Source of the DNA: an uncultured Veillonellaceae bacterium
GTDB lineage: Bacteria > Bacillota > Negativicutes > Veillonellales > Negativicoccaceae
NCBI GenBank assembly: GCA_945876385.1
Contig: CAMCNU010000013.1
Span: 1-35,430 of the forward strand
DNA length: 35,430 nucleotides
Direction: 5' to 3'
The translations under genes and the position numbers were made by a program. Below are positions 1 through 8,403 of the stretch, one piece after another (the first letter of the stretch is position 1; the number at the start of each line of letters is the position of its first letter). Under the pieces are notes generated by a model that saw nothing but the letters and a program-made list of their open reading frames with translations, made no database searches and was not told the DNA's origin.

Positions 1-42
1 CGAGAAAAAAGCCCGTAGATTAGGGATTGATAGCCTCTATAC
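1..42. other. Window edge, sequence not matching HsdR
   Basis: These bases follow the stop codon of the shortened hsdR (minus strand reading). Translated in the hsdR frame they do not give the continuation expected of type I restriction subunits, in which the SLY motif is normally followed by a Y-V-Q-L-F-type strand. I see no recognisable gene, inverted repeat or RNA in so few bases. They could be the edge of an inserted element, a rearrangement junction or an assembly end. Confidence 0.4.
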
Positions 43-645
43 TTAGTTGTACAGCGAATTCGGCAAATTGAAACTCTCGCGACTGTAACGATGAATCTGA
101 TAAAACGCCTCACGGATATTCACCCCGCGTTTTTTGAGCTCCACATGCACCAGCGGCAGACCGTTGACCAGTATCGTCACATCATAACGATTATGATACT
201 GCCCGTGCTGCGATACCTGGCTCGTCACCTGCAGGCGGTTGTTGTTGATATGCTTCTTGTCCAAGATGCGGATATTCTGTACATGCCCGTCATCAAACGT
301 AAAATCATAGACATGGTCATCCTGCACCTTGCGCGTCTTTTCGACGATACCGTCATTCGGCGCATCCAAGTACTCCGCCAACAGCCGCCGCCACTCCGCC
401 GGTGAAAATACCACCCCGTTCAACCGTTCCAGCTGTATCTTGAGATTGGCATACAAATCCTCCATGCCGTGTATCGTCAGCCGCTCATACCCCTGCTGCT
501 CGAGCTGTGCGATGAGACGTGCCTCCAGCTGTGCCTCCGACTGGTATTCATCGGCGACCGCCGCCGTCCGCTTGAAATTCGCCAGGATAATCCCGCCCGT
601 CATCTCCGCAATCGGTGCCCTGTCATACCTTGCTTGCGACTCCAT
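43..645 (-). pseudogene. hsdR: Type I restriction endonuclease subunit R, N-terminal fragment
   Basis: This encodes the N-terminal 200 residues of the HsdR (R) subunit, which cleaves DNA after ATP-driven translocation in type I restriction complexes. The PD-(D/E)xK nuclease core is visible: D155 in the RYDVTILV strand, then E169 and K171 in VELKK. HsdR proteins are usually around 1000 residues, and the whole SF2 helicase/translocase part is missing here. The frame ends at a TAA directly after the motif NSLYN, and the next 42 bases to the window edge do not restore homology. I chose the ATG at 645 because AGGAGG lies at 653-659; the longer open frame upstream runs into hsdS. It starts 16 bases after hsdS ends, so it is the last gene of the hsdM-hsdS-hsdR operon. 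As it stands the product cannot translocate DNA. Whether the rest lies elsewhere cannot be told from this window. Confidence 0.8.
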
Positions 646-661
646 TTCCCGACCTCCTCTG

Positions 662-1939
662 TCAATCCGCCCGTGCAAATGTGAGCAATCGCTCCCGATA
701 ATAGGCATACTGCCGCTCACGCAACGCCATCTCGCGCGGCAATCCCGCCGTCACATCACGGCAAAGCATCTCCAACTTGTCGAGTATCCCGACCACCTGC
801 CGCTGTACGCCAAGCGGCGGCACGGGGATACGATATGCCTTCAATTCTTGCATTTTGACACTGGCAAAACTCGACGCATTTACATTCCGTTTTGCCCAGT
901 CGTCAATCAAATAAAAATAATGATAAATATACTTCATATCCACCGTATCTGCGTATTCCGACTTGAGCGCAAAATTCGTAAAACGCTGATTCGCCAAGTA
1001 GTCCACCTGCACCAACGCATGTACGCCGATGGTCGCCGTCGTCGCCATAATAATCGAACCGGCAGGAAACAGCGCGCCTTTGACCCCGTCGGGATGTACT
1101 TTTTGCATCGCGTCATCGAGAATATTCCCGTGCGCGCGGATATCCTCCATACGAAACCACGGCACTGTCCCGTCTTGCCAATACGATTTCACCCGTTTAC
1201 TCGGCGTATAGCCGTTTCTGATATGAAACAGTTCGCACAGCGAATAACTTTCCACAGGTAAACCACGAGTTTGCCGCTCCGCATTACGTGTAGCAGACAA
1301 CTTTGTCAGGTACGTTTCCGAGAGCAACATGTCCCGATAGTATTCGTACTGGCGGAGACGTTGCGCCCGTTCTGTTTGTAATTCGGTCGTGAGTGCGGTG
1401 AGGGTATCGAGGATGCGCACGATTTCGCGTTGGATTTCAAGCGGCGGCACGGGGATTACGATTTTCTTCATCAAATCTTTGGATACATTGAACCGTGTCA
1501 CGCCCGATGCCGTTTTGCAAATCGCCTTGCGCATAGCAGACGTACGAAACAGATGCTTCATAAAGTCGGGCAACAAGATGCCTTTGTCATGCAGTCGCCA
1601 AAAAAAGCAGAAACTGTTCAGGTATATCTCCCGCTCAGGGACACACACCACCACAGAGCTCATGCCGGACTCGTCGCTGATTTCCGATGAGCCGGTAAAA
1701 ATCACATCGCCCACCTGCAATGCATGCTGCTTTTCTTCCGCTCCGACAGATACACGTTCCAAGTCATTCATATCCGTTGCCGCATTGGCAAATACGTTTC
1801 GATACGGAACAAAGCGAGCGTTTCCGCCGCCAAAATCCGTTTTTGTTTTCCCTTTGAGACCACTGTAAAATGTCCCCAATTCCCCCAATGTCCGCCACGC
1901 GACGGGGGCGGCGGCGAGGCGTTCCCACAGGTCAGGCAT
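662..1939 (-). CDS. hsdS: Type I restriction-modification specificity subunit S
   Basis: HsdS chooses the DNA target of a type I restriction-modification complex and bridges two HsdM subunits. The 425-residue product has the family's two-fold layout. Target recognition domain 1 covers about residues 14-160, followed by the conserved helix region [17 protein letters not shown] (162-178) and [10 protein letters not shown] (197-206). Target recognition domain 2 covers about 230-370, followed by a second copy, [17 protein letters not shown] (371-387) and [10 protein letters not shown] (410-419). The two recognition domains differ in sequence, so an asymmetric bipartite target is expected; the target itself cannot be read from the sequence. 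The ATG at 1939 overlaps the end of hsdM (stop 1932-1934) by 8 bases, which argues for translational coupling and against the longer upstream frame. The gene looks intact. Confidence 0.93.
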   Translation of the reverse strand: MPDLWERLAAAPVAWRTLGELGTFYSGLKGKTKTDFGGGNARFVPYRNVFANAATDMNDLERVSVGAEEKQHALQVGDVIFTGSSEISDESGMSSVVVCVPEREIYLNSFCFFWRLHDKGILLPDFMKHLFRTSAMRKAICKTASGVTRFNVSKDLMKKIVIPVPPLEIQREIVRILDTLTALTTELQTERAQRLRQYEYYRDMLLSETYLTKLSATRNAERQTRGLPVESYSLCELFHIRNGYTPSKRVKSYWQDGTVPWFRMEDIRAHGNILDDAMQKVHPDGVKGALFPAGSIIMATTATIGVHALVQVDYLANQRFTNFALKSEYADTVDMKYIYHYFYLIDDWAKRNVNASSFASVKMQELKAYRIPVPPLGVQRQVVGILDKLEMLCRDVTAGLPREMALRERQYAYYRERLLTFARAD

Positions 1940-3518
1940 GGTCGAGCTCCTTGACGATGGTGTCGATTTCGGCGCGCAGGGTGTCGATGCGGGCGACGGT
2001 CGCGGCGATGTCGGCATTGAGCGCATCGATGTCGATCGGCTCGCGGGTGTCTTTCTTGTCGATGTAGGTCGATACGGAGAGGTTGTAATCGTTGTCGGCG
2101 ACGGTCGCGACGTCGACATAGCGGGCAAAATAGTCCTCGTCCTCACGCGTGCGGAACGCTGTCAGGATGCGGTCGATATTCGCGTCGGAGAGGATGTTGT
2201 TGTTCGTTTCTTTTCGGTATTCCGCGCTCGCGTCGATAAAGAGGATTTTGTTGTCGGTCTTGTTCTTGGCCATGACGAGGACGCAGGTCGCGATTGACGT
2301 CCCGAAGAAGAGATTTTCCGGGAGTTGGATGATGCAATCGACGAAGTTGTTGTCTACGAGGTATTGGCGGATGGTCTTTTCCGCGCCTTTGCGATAGAAG
2401 ATGCCCGGGAAGCAGACAATGGCGGCGCGGCCCTTGCCGGAGAGGTAGCTCAGCGCATGCAGGATAAAGGCATAGTCCGCCTTGGACTTGGGGGCGAGCT
2501 TGCCCGCGGGAGCAAAGCGTTCGTCATTGATGAGGGTGGGGTCGTCGTCGCCGATCCATTTGATCGAGTACGGCGGATTGGAGACGATGGCGTCAAACGG
2601 TTTTTCGTCCTGATGAAGCGGTTGGAGCAGGGTATCGCCCCGCCGGATGGAAAAATCGTTGTAGTCGATATTGTGCAGGAACATATTCATGCGGGCGAGG
2701 TTGTAATTCGTCATATTGATTTCCTGCCCGAAAAAGCCGTCTTCGATGATGTGTTCGTCAAACTGTTTTTTCATCTGGAGCAGCAGCGAGCCGCTGCCGC
2801 AGGTGGGGTCGTAGACTTTATTGATACGGGTCTTGCCGTCGATGACGAGGCGCGCGAGGAGTTTGGATACGGTCTGCGGCGTGAAAAATTCGCCGCCGGA
2901 TTTGCCCGCATTGCTTGCATAGTTGGAGATGAGGTATTCATAGGCGTCGCCGAAGGCGTCGATTTCATTGTCTTGGAAGGCACCGAAATCGATTTGCGCG
3001 ATGCCTTGCAGGATGGCGGTGAGGCGTTTGTTTTTGTCGGCGACGGTCGAGCCGAGGCGGTTGCTCGTCATATCGACGTCTTCAAAGAGGCCTTTGATGT
3101 CGTCTTCGGAGGCGTAGCCGAGGGCGCTTGCTTCAATCTCGCGGAATATCGCCGCCAGCTCCGTATTGAGATTTTCATTGTGCGGTGCCTGACGGGCGAC
3201 ATTGACAAAGAGCTGACTCGGCAGGATGAAGAAGCCTTTGTCCTGCACCGTGCCGGGGCGAAATTCCCGGTCCGCTTCTTCGTCGCTGATGGCCGCATAG
3301 TCAAAATCCGGAAAGCCGGCGTCCCATTCGGCACGGTTGAAGTAGTCGGCCATGTTTTCCGAGATAAATCGGTAAAACAATATGCCCAGTATGTATTGTT
3401 TGAAGTCCCAGCCGTCGACCGCGCCGCGGACGTCGTCGGCAATCGCCCAGATGCGGCGGTGCAGTTCGGCGCGTTGGGCGCCGGCGTTTTTCTTGGAATG
3501 CTCTGTCGTAGTGGTCAT
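1932..3518 (-). CDS. hsdM: Type I restriction-modification DNA methyltransferase subunit M
   Basis: HsdM is the N6-adenine methyltransferase of a type I system. It methylates the target set by HsdS and is also needed for restriction. In the 528-residue product the N-terminal helical domain is recognisable ([20 protein letters not shown], about residues 37-56). The linker EFFTP is at 210-214, the S-adenosylmethionine motif DPTCGSG at 237-243 and the catalytic NPPY at 314-317. Length and motifs are typical, so methylation should be functional. I chose the ATG at 3518, with GAGGTG at 3525-3530 as ribosome binding site, because the much longer open frame upstream reads through a non-coding stretch full of small repeats. 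It is the first gene of the operon, with a candidate extended -10 element about 90 bases upstream. With hsdR truncated, the locus may act as an orphan methylase. Confidence 0.95.
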   Translation of the reverse strand: MTTTTEHSKKNAGAQRAELHRRIWAIADDVRGAVDGWDFKQYILGILFYRFISENMADYFNRAEWDAGFPDFDYAAISDEEADREFRPGTVQDKGFFILPSQLFVNVARQAPHNENLNTELAAIFREIEASALGYASEDDIKGLFEDVDMTSNRLGSTVADKNKRLTAILQGIAQIDFGAFQDNEIDAFGDAYEYLISNYASNAGKSGGEFFTPQTVSKLLARLVIDGKTRINKVYDPTCGSGSLLLQMKKQFDEHIIEDGFFGQEINMTNYNLARMNMFLHNIDYNDFSIRRGDTLLQPLHQDEKPFDAIVSNPPYSIKWIGDDDPTLINDERFAPAGKLAPKSKADYAFILHALSYLSGKGRAAIVCFPGIFYRKGAEKTIRQYLVDNNFVDCIIQLPENLFFGTSIATCVLVMAKNKTDNKILFIDASAEYRKETNNNILSDANIDRILTAFRTREDEDYFARYVDVATVADNDYNLSVSTYIDKKDTREPIDIDALNADIAATVARIDTLRAEIDTIVKELDHA

Positions 3519-3608
3519 GATGGTCACCTCGTGATGGTCTCGCCCCGCGTGGCGGGCGGCGGATGCCGCGCCGTGACGGGGACGGTGATGGATTGCGTTA
3601 CTATCTCG

Positions 3609-3617
3609 ATTGTAGCA
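3609..3617 (-). promoter_or_regulatory. Candidate extended -10 promoter of hsdM
   Basis: Read on the minus strand, the element is TGCTACAAT, a TG-n extended -10 hexamer about 90 bases upstream of the hsdM start. No good -35 box lies 17 bases further upstream. The identical string TGCTACAAT serves as the -10 region of the glycosyltransferase gene at 9489. Confidence 0.4.
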
Positions 3618-3755
3618 CAGTTTGGCGTGCGATGCGACGACGGCGGGGCGCGGCGGGTGATAATCGGTACACGAATGCGTGCCCCCGCACACACATGCAA
3701 ATGACGATGTCGCGGTCTGTCGGGGCGGCCGCGGTGCGCCCGCGCACACGCATAC

Positions 3756-3784
3756 AAAAACAGCGGATACGAGGTATCCGCTGT
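3756..3784 (-). terminator. Rho-independent terminator after the TonB receptor gene
   Basis: Two perfect 11-base arms (3760-3770 and 3774-3784) enclose the 3-base loop GAG. On the minus strand the hairpin is followed by a run of five T (3756-3760). The orientation fits the end of the leftward receptor transcript, although it lies about 270 bases past the receptor stop codon. Confidence 0.75.
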
Positions 3785-3873
3785 GTGTCGGTATGCCGAC
3801 GATGTGCCCCCGCGTGACGGGTATCGTCCGCACATATGCCGCCGATAATGACGACGTGCCGTCGGGTGATGCG

Positions 3874-3927
3874 CCGCCGCATGCGGTCGTCGTTGTACGT
3901 AGCGATATCCGCCGCATGCGGTCGTCG
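3874..3927. repeat. 19-base direct repeat
   Basis: The string CCGCCGCATGCGGTCGTCG occurs at 3874-3892 and again at 3909-3927, 35 bases apart. Each copy contains the 10-base palindrome CCGCATGCGG. Function is unknown; it could be a protein-binding site pair or a small duplication. Confidence 0.6.
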
Positions 3928-4057
3928 CTATCCGCCACAGTGCGTCGCCGTGCGTGCCGTGCGTGTCCCGTGCGTTGCCCGTTCATCGCGTGTGCGGTAA
4001 ATCTCCCGCCCGCATGGCGGGGCGGCCCAAGCAGGCGACGGTGTCGTCACAACCGTA

Positions 4058-6412
4058 TCAGAAGCGCAGGCGCGCGCCGACGCGGTAGACGCGCCCGCGA
4101 ATGCCGAGGCTCGGCGCTTCATAGTGGAAGAGATTGTTCACGCCGGCATAGAGCGATGTCCCCTCGCCGAATGTGCGCTCGAGGAGGATATTCCAGATGC
4201 CGTAGTTTTTCGCGATGCCTTCTTCGGGGGCAATCATCTTCACGTGCTTGCGGTCAAAGATGTCGATGTAGTCGGTGCTGTACTCGCCCCAAAACGCCCC
4301 GCGCCAGCCGCGGTCATGGTAGTTCACGGAGAGCAGGTATTTCCATTTCGGTTTCATGGTGAGACGCTTGCCGGTCTTGTCGTTGACGGCGTGGAGATAG
4401 GTCGCCGAGGCGGTCACGTCCCACGCGTCGGACAGGGTATGACGGTACTCGAGTTCCGCGCCGGAGATTTTGACGCGTTCGAGGTTTTCGTAGCTGTAAA
4501 TCCGATAAATCGCCTCATCTGTTCCCTGCATGTTCGCCGGATGGTCTTTCGGCAACTGCCGGTTCGTGTAGTAGAAATTCATGTAGTCACGGATGTCGTT
4601 CCAGAATACGGTGAATTTTCCCGATCCGTCCGCGTAGTCTTTTTCGAGCGAGAAATCTGCGCCGAAGGCTTTTTCCGGCTTGAGGTGCGGATTGCCTTCC
4701 CAGTACCAGCCGGGATAATAATAAACAGCATTGGGCGGTGTACCTTCATAGAAATCTGTTTTGACATCCGGCTCAAAAATTATCGCGAGCGGCATCATCA
4801 GAAATTGATGGTACATCTCGAGAATGCCCGGCGTGGCAAATCCCGTGCCGAGATTCATTTTAACGCGGGTCGCGTCGTCCTTGGTGTATTTGACACCGAG
4901 ATTGCCCGTCCAGCGCGTGCCCGTGGTATGGTTCGTATAGCGCACGGTCGGGATGACCGTGAGTTTGTCGTTCACCCGCCATTCGTCGCTCAGTGCGACA
5001 TTGCGCTCGGTCAAGTCCGCTCGATACATCGGTGAGGACTCCGTATAATGGTCATTTTTCGAAAAATAGTCCGTCAATGTTTCCGATGTCCATTTTTCAA
5101 AGGTAAAGTCCTGCACCCGATGCGGTGTGTTGATTCGTGTACCGAGGGCATAGGAATCTTTGTACTGCAGAGACAGCGTCACGTCATGGGCGCGGTTCGG
5201 CCGTACATGGTAAAAGAGCTCATAGTTGCGGTCGTTGCTTTTTACGTAGTCCCAGGTGATGGTGTTCACCATCACCGTACGGTTGAAAATCTCATAATAT
5301 TTGTCAAATGTCGAGTCCGCAAAACGCAGCCGTACATCGCTGTGGTCGCCCGTATACGCCAATGTCGCCGTATGCGTGTCACGCTGGATATGGTTTTGCC
5401 CTTCCAGATACTGTGTAAAGAAGAAGTCTTTGTTCTTATCTGTAACCAATTCCGGGGTTTCCCACAAAGATTCCAGGAAGTAACGCAAATTCACGCGACC
5501 GATAAAGTTGGCGGTCTTGGTTTCATCATTCATCCGGTCATAGCCGTAGGTAAATTCAACACGATGACTCGGTTGGTAATACACTTTCACGCCCCGCATT
5601 GAGCGGTCGCCGTAGTGATTATCGACAATCGGCGCTTGGATGGTCTGGTTTTTATCAACGATGTACTCGCGGTCGAAAATATCCTTCTGCTCTTTTTCCG
5701 CATATCGGCCTTCCGGCATCGCGAGATTGCGATATTCCCAGTAGTCATGATTAAAGAACGGTGCGGTCTTGCTCTCCGTCCAATAGAGTTTCGTCTGCAC
5801 CTTGGGACTGTACAGGTCCATGCGGATATTGTAGGTGTATTCGGAGTTGCTGTCGTGCTGGACTTGCCGCCATTCGTAATCCGCACTGACGGCGGTCTTT
5901 GTCGGGCGCTTGGTGATGATATTGACCACGCCGCCGATGGCGTCGGCACCGTAGCGACCGCCCGCGACGCCGCGCGTGATTTCGACGCGCTCGATGTCAT
6001 TCGTCGAGAAGCGTTCCATCTCGTTCGCCGCGCCCATGAGTTTGGCGTATTCCCCTGCCTGACGCATGCCGTCCACCATAATCAGGCTGTGGCGACTCTC
6101 GGTACCGCGGATGGAGAATTTCGTCCGGTTCATCGCGTCCACGCCGAACGAAACCCCCGGGACGTTTTCCAAGACGTCGCGCAGGTTTTGCATTTTTTTG
6201 TTTTGGATGTCTTCTTTGGTGACCACTGTGACGGTCTCCGGCCATGCCAATGCGACTTCGGTCGCGCGATCCGCCGTGACCAGCACCGTATCGAGTACGA
6301 CCGGTGCGGCTGTTGCCGTTGCGGCAGGTATGGTCATCGCCCCGCAACAGAGTAAACTCAGGCAACATTGTTGTAGACGCGTCATGCGCCTACGTGTCAA
6401 TTGTGTGTGCAA
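4058..6412 (-). CDS. TonB-dependent outer-membrane receptor
   Basis: This is a beta-barrel outer-membrane transporter that takes up a scarce ligand (iron-siderophore, haem or vitamin) using TonB-ExbB-ExbD energy. The 784-residue product begins with a basic N-region (TRRR) and a hydrophobic stretch (about 14-30) with an Ala-rich cleavage region near residue 36. A TonB-box-like DTVLVTA follows (41-47). The plug domain contains VPGVSFG, FSIRGTESRH, LIMVDGM, IERVEITRG and GGVVNIITKRP (about 85-170). A roughly 600-residue barrel ends in a terminal F (RVGARLRF). I place the start at a TTG (6412) because GGAGG at 6422-6426 is well spaced from it; the ATG at 6385 has no ribosome binding site and would shorten the signal peptide's N-region. 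No TonB, ExbB/D or ABC transporter gene is nearby. The substrate cannot be assigned; the plug resembles siderophore/haem receptors of the FepA/CirA type. Confidence 0.93.
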   Translation of the reverse strand: MHTQLTRRRMTRLQQCCLSLLCCGAMTIPAATATAAPVVLDTVLVTADRATEVALAWPETVTVVTKEDIQNKKMQNLRDVLENVPGVSFGVDAMNRTKFSIRGTESRHSLIMVDGMRQAGEYAKLMGAANEMERFSTNDIERVEITRGVAGGRYGADAIGGVVNIITKRPTKTAVSADYEWRQVQHDSNSEYTYNIRMDLYSPKVQTKLYWTESKTAPFFNHDYWEYRNLAMPEGRYAEKEQKDIFDREYIVDKNQTIQAPIVDNHYGDRSMRGVKVYYQPSHRVEFTYGYDRMNDETKTANFIGRVNLRYFLESLWETPELVTDKNKDFFFTQYLEGQNHIQRDTHTATLAYTGDHSDVRLRFADSTFDKYYEIFNRTVMVNTITWDYVKSNDRNYELFYHVRPNRAHDVTLSLQYKDSYALGTRINTPHRVQDFTFEKWTSETLTDYFSKNDHYTESSPMYRADLTERNVALSDEWRVNDKLTVIPTVRYTNHTTGTRWTGNLGVKYTKDDATRVKMNLGTGFATPGILEMYHQFLMMPLAIIFEPDVKTDFYEGTPPNAVYYYPGWYWEGNPHLKPEKAFGADFSLEKDYADGSGKFTVFWNDIRDYMNFYYTNRQLPKDHPANMQGTDEAIYRIYSYENLERVKISGAELEYRHTLSDAWDVTASATYLHAVNDKTGKRLTMKPKWKYLLSVNYHDRGWRGAFWGEYSTDYIDIFDRKHVKMIAPEEGIAKNYGIWNILLERTFGEGTSLYAGVNNLFHYEAPSLGIRGRVYRVGARLRF

Positions 6413-6464
6413 GTTGTTTCGCCTCCATGTAATTAATCCCTCCCTTTTTTGTTTTTCATCATCC

Positions 6465-6495
6465 ATTGTATCATAGCGGATGCCCCGTCTTACAA
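6465..6495 (-). promoter_or_regulatory. Weak promoter candidate for the TonB receptor
   Basis: On the minus strand, TTGTAA (6490-6495) and TACAAT (6465-6470) are separated by 19 bases, longer than the ideal 17. An overlapping TATGAT could be the -10 instead. The leader to the TTG start would be about 45-50 bases. Confidence 0.3.
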
Positions 6496-6672
6496 TACTT
6501 TTATCGCATAGTGAGCGGGATGCCATGCGGGCGATGTCGATAAAAAATCGAACAAATTAGAAAACTCGATGCACCCGCCGCTCGTTTTCCGTCCGCATGC
6601 GTCGGTGCGATGCGCCCGCTACACGCACGATGCGGATGTCGCCTGCGCCGTGCCGAAGACAGTCCCCGCCGC

Positions 6673-6701
6673 TTGCGTCGGCACGGGCAATCGGGTATCA
6701 T
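6673..6701 (+). promoter_or_regulatory. Promoter candidate for the GIY-YIG gene
   Basis: TTGCGT (6673-6678) and TATCAT (6696-6701) are separated by exactly 17 bases, about 40 bases upstream of the start codon. Each hexamer matches the sigma-70 consensus at four of six positions. Confidence 0.45.
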
Positions 6702-6740
6702 GACACTGTAACGATAATGCACGGGAAACGGAGCAGAGGC

Positions 6741-7661
6741 ATGACGACAGGTAAAAATTTCAATCTCTTTTTGATGGACGGCACGGTCACCGGCCGCATC
6801 AAGTGCACGCTGGCGAACTGGACGGGGTTGGCGTACAAAATCCCCCGCACTCATTTGGCACAGAGCAAGGAGCGGGCGGATTTGAAACAATGCGGAATAT
6901 ATTTTCTCTTTGGCAAGAATAATGCGAACGAGGAAGAAATTTATATCGGACAAGCAAGAATTCGTAAAAACGGTGAAGGTTTGCTCTTTCGCGTAGGAGA
7001 GCATTTGAGAGAAAAAGAACGGTATTTTTCCGAGGCTATACTGCTGACAACGCAAAACAATTCGTTCGGGCCGACGGAGATTTCCTACTTGGAGCACCGT
7101 TTTACCAATTTGGCGATTGCGACCGCACGCTATCGGGTGCGCAATGCGAATGACCCCAATCCCGGCTATGTAACCGAGGAAAAAAAGATTGAACTGGAAG
7201 AGTTTATTGCATATTCCAAGATGGTACTGTACGTACTGGGTCACAAGGCATTTGTGCAGTCGGTCGAGCGACACGTACCCGCCTCCGTCCTCGCTCCCGC
7301 CGCACCGGCTGAGATGATGCTGTACATCTCACGCAAGAGCAGAAAACCGGGACGGGTCATTGCGGCGCAATGCCGACGCACGAGCGAGGGATTTGTCGTA
7401 CTGGCGGGCAGTATGATTGCCACCACGGATTCTCTCAGCAACGATGAAACAATCAAAAACTTGCGCCTAAAAGGCATAGCCAACGGGGACATCGTCGACG
7501 GCTGCCTGCAAAAGGAATACTTCTTCAAAAAATCGTCAGCAGCAGCATCTTTCGTCCTGGGTTCAAGTTCCAGCGGTCCAAGGGAGTGGAAGACGGCGGA
7601 CGGCACAACCCTCAAAGCATGGGATGAAGCGGAAGCCGCAGGCAGCGCCGACCGCGGATGA
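6741..7661 (+). CDS. GIY-YIG nuclease family protein with DUF4357-like C-terminus
   Basis: A 306-residue protein whose middle is a GIY-YIG nuclease fold: GIY at 52-54 (CGIYFLFGKN), YIG at 68-70 (EIYIGQA), a conserved-type Arg84 in LLFRVGEHL and Glu118 in EISYLEHRF. These are the residues expected of an active metal-dependent endonuclease. The C-terminal 45 residues (AAASFVLGSSSSGPREWK near 267-284) match the DUF4357 style that often follows such domains. In this family the role is poorly known; members have been noted near restriction and other defence genes, and the hsd locus lies 3 kb away. I chose the ATG at 6741 for the GGAG at 6730-6733; the open frame extends upstream without another ribosome binding site. 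It is one of only two rightward genes, 58 bases before the next one and probably cotranscribed with it. Confidence 0.85.
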   Translation: MTTGKNFNLFLMDGTVTGRIKCTLANWTGLAYKIPRTHLAQSKERADLKQCGIYFLFGKNNANEEEIYIGQARIRKNGEGLLFRVGEHLREKERYFSEAILLTTQNNSFGPTEISYLEHRFTNLAIATARYRVRNANDPNPGYVTEEKKIELEEFIAYSKMVLYVLGHKAFVQSVERHVPASVLAPAAPAEMMLYISRKSRKPGRVIAAQCRRTSEGFVVLAGSMIATTDSLSNDETIKNLRLKGIANGDIVDGCLQKEYFFKKSSAAASFVLGSSSSGPREWKTADGTTLKAWDEAEAAGSADRG

Positions 7662-7719
7662 ACGCACAGACACGTGCGGCGGCGACACCGCACACAGTAA
7701 CCGATAGGACAGAATACGA

Positions 7720-8331
7720 ATGAAACGAATACGACACAGGACATTTTGGTACGGGGTACTCGCGGCGATACTGCTGCTGCTCGCGGCGGCGGTCGGCTAT
7801 ACGCTGTACATCCGCTCGCCGCTGTACGCGGTGAAGGACGCCGCGGACGCATTCCGCACGCATGATTTGCCGCGGTTTGAACAGCGGGTGGATATCCCGC
7901 AGGTCGTGGACGGCGCCTTTGAAGATATCTTCGCCCCGACGGCGGAGTCGGGACTGGCGGAGCGATTTCTCTATGCGCTCAAGCCCGTCTTGACGAGCGG
8001 CATGGAGATGCTGCTGCGTGAGCAGGTCGCGCCGACGTCGCTTGCGCCGCGTATCGCGCTGCCGTCACTCCTCACCCCGTCGACGACGGAGTCGCCGTCC
8101 GACTACGAGATGACGGACATCTCATCGGACACGGCAGCGGACGGCGAGGCGACGGTCACGGTGACGCTCCGGCATCGCTTGCGTGACGTCTATATCCCGC
8201 TCCGGCTCGCGCTCCGCAAGGACAGCACCGGCTACTGGCGCATCGTACGGCTGACGAATGCGGCCGAAGTCTATCGCCTCATGGAGCCCTTTGCCGTCGC
8301 ACCGCCGAATGCGACGCCGCCGACGGCATAA
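7720..8331 (+). CDS. Membrane-anchored DUF2939-like protein
   Basis: A 203-residue protein with a basic N-terminus (MKRIRHR) and one strong transmembrane segment (about 9-31), then a roughly 170-residue exported or periplasm-facing domain. The sequence just after the membrane segment (SPLYAVKDAADAFRTHDLPRFEQRVDIPQV has this layout at 34-63) and the late strand-rich part resemble the DUF2939 family, whose function is not known. The C-terminus is Pro/Ala-rich and disordered-looking. The weak ribosome binding site AGGA (7706-7709) is 10 bases before the ATG. The gene ends directly at the strong terminator at 8335. It likely shares a transcript with the GIY-YIG gene, but a functional link is not evident. 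Confidence 0.7.
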   Translation: MKRIRHRTFWYGVLAAILLLLAAAVGYTLYIRSPLYAVKDAADAFRTHDLPRFEQRVDIPQVVDGAFEDIFAPTAESGLAERFLYALKPVLTSGMEMLLREQVAPTSLAPRIALPSLLTPSTTESPSDYEMTDISSDTAADGEATVTVTLRHRLRDVYIPLRLALRKDSTGYWRIVRLTNAAEVYRLMEPFAVAPPNATPPTA

Positions 8332-8334
8332 CGC

Positions 8335-8370
8335 AAAACGGATACGATATTGATATCGTATCCGTTTTTT
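8335..8370. terminator. Bidirectional Rho-independent terminator
   Basis: Perfect 16-base arms (8335-8350 and 8353-8368) enclose a 2-base centre. The left arm begins with AAAA and the right arm runs into TTTTTT, so the hairpin has a U-tract in both directions. It starts 4 bases after the rightward gene ends (8331) and 34 bases before the leftward glycosyltransferase stop (8404), serving both convergent genes. Confidence 0.9.
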
Positions 8371-8403
8371 GATGGCGTATCTGTACTTGTATCCTCTATT
8401 GCG

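Larger units (their letters stand above)
3519..4057. other. Gene-free stretch between tonB receptor and hsdM
   Basis: About 540 bases without a credible gene. Open frames exist on both strands, but they are rich in Arg, lack ribosome binding sites and overlap one another. The stretch holds a leftward hairpin terminator (3756-3784), a 19-base direct repeat (3874-3892 and 3909-3927), three close copies of CCGTGCGT around 3949-3976, and a candidate extended -10 element for hsdM (3609-3617). Confidence 0.6.
6413..6740. other. Divergent intergenic region, TonB receptor / GIY-YIG gene
   Basis: About 330 bases between two divergent genes. It holds a weak leftward promoter candidate (6465-6495), the receptor's ribosome binding site (6422-6426) and a rightward promoter candidate (6673-6701). 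The middle part, about 6560-6660, is rich in CG and GCATGCG-type strings but shows no open frame I would defend. I did not see a convincing Fur box. Confidence 0.5.

Noticed and set aside
646-720. Longer hsdR start at 720
   Set aside because: It would overlap hsdS coding sequence and lacks a ribosome binding site; the ATG at 645 has AGGAGG.
2325-3704. 459-residue plus-strand open frame
   Set aside because: It lies antisense to hsdM, whose motifs are unmistakable, and has no ribosome binding site or recognisable domain.
3519-3986. Longer hsdM start at 3986
   Set aside because: The extra 156 residues are low-complexity Arg/Thr/His-rich and are not part of HsdM; the ATG at 3518 has a good site.
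4005-4021. Hairpin CCCGCC-CGCAT-GGCGGG just after the receptor stop as its terminator
   Set aside because: Only six pairs, and the following minus-strand sequence has just three T in a row; the hairpin at 3756-3784 is far better.
3679-4362. 227-residue plus-strand frame and the minus-strand frames at 3524-3882
   Set aside because: Arg- and His-rich translations without ribosome binding sites, crossing a strong terminator and the end of the receptor gene.
6413-6526. Longer N-terminus for the TonB receptor from upstream ATG codons
   Set aside because: Those starts have no ribosome binding site and overlap the likely promoter; they would put a charged stretch ahead of the signal peptide.
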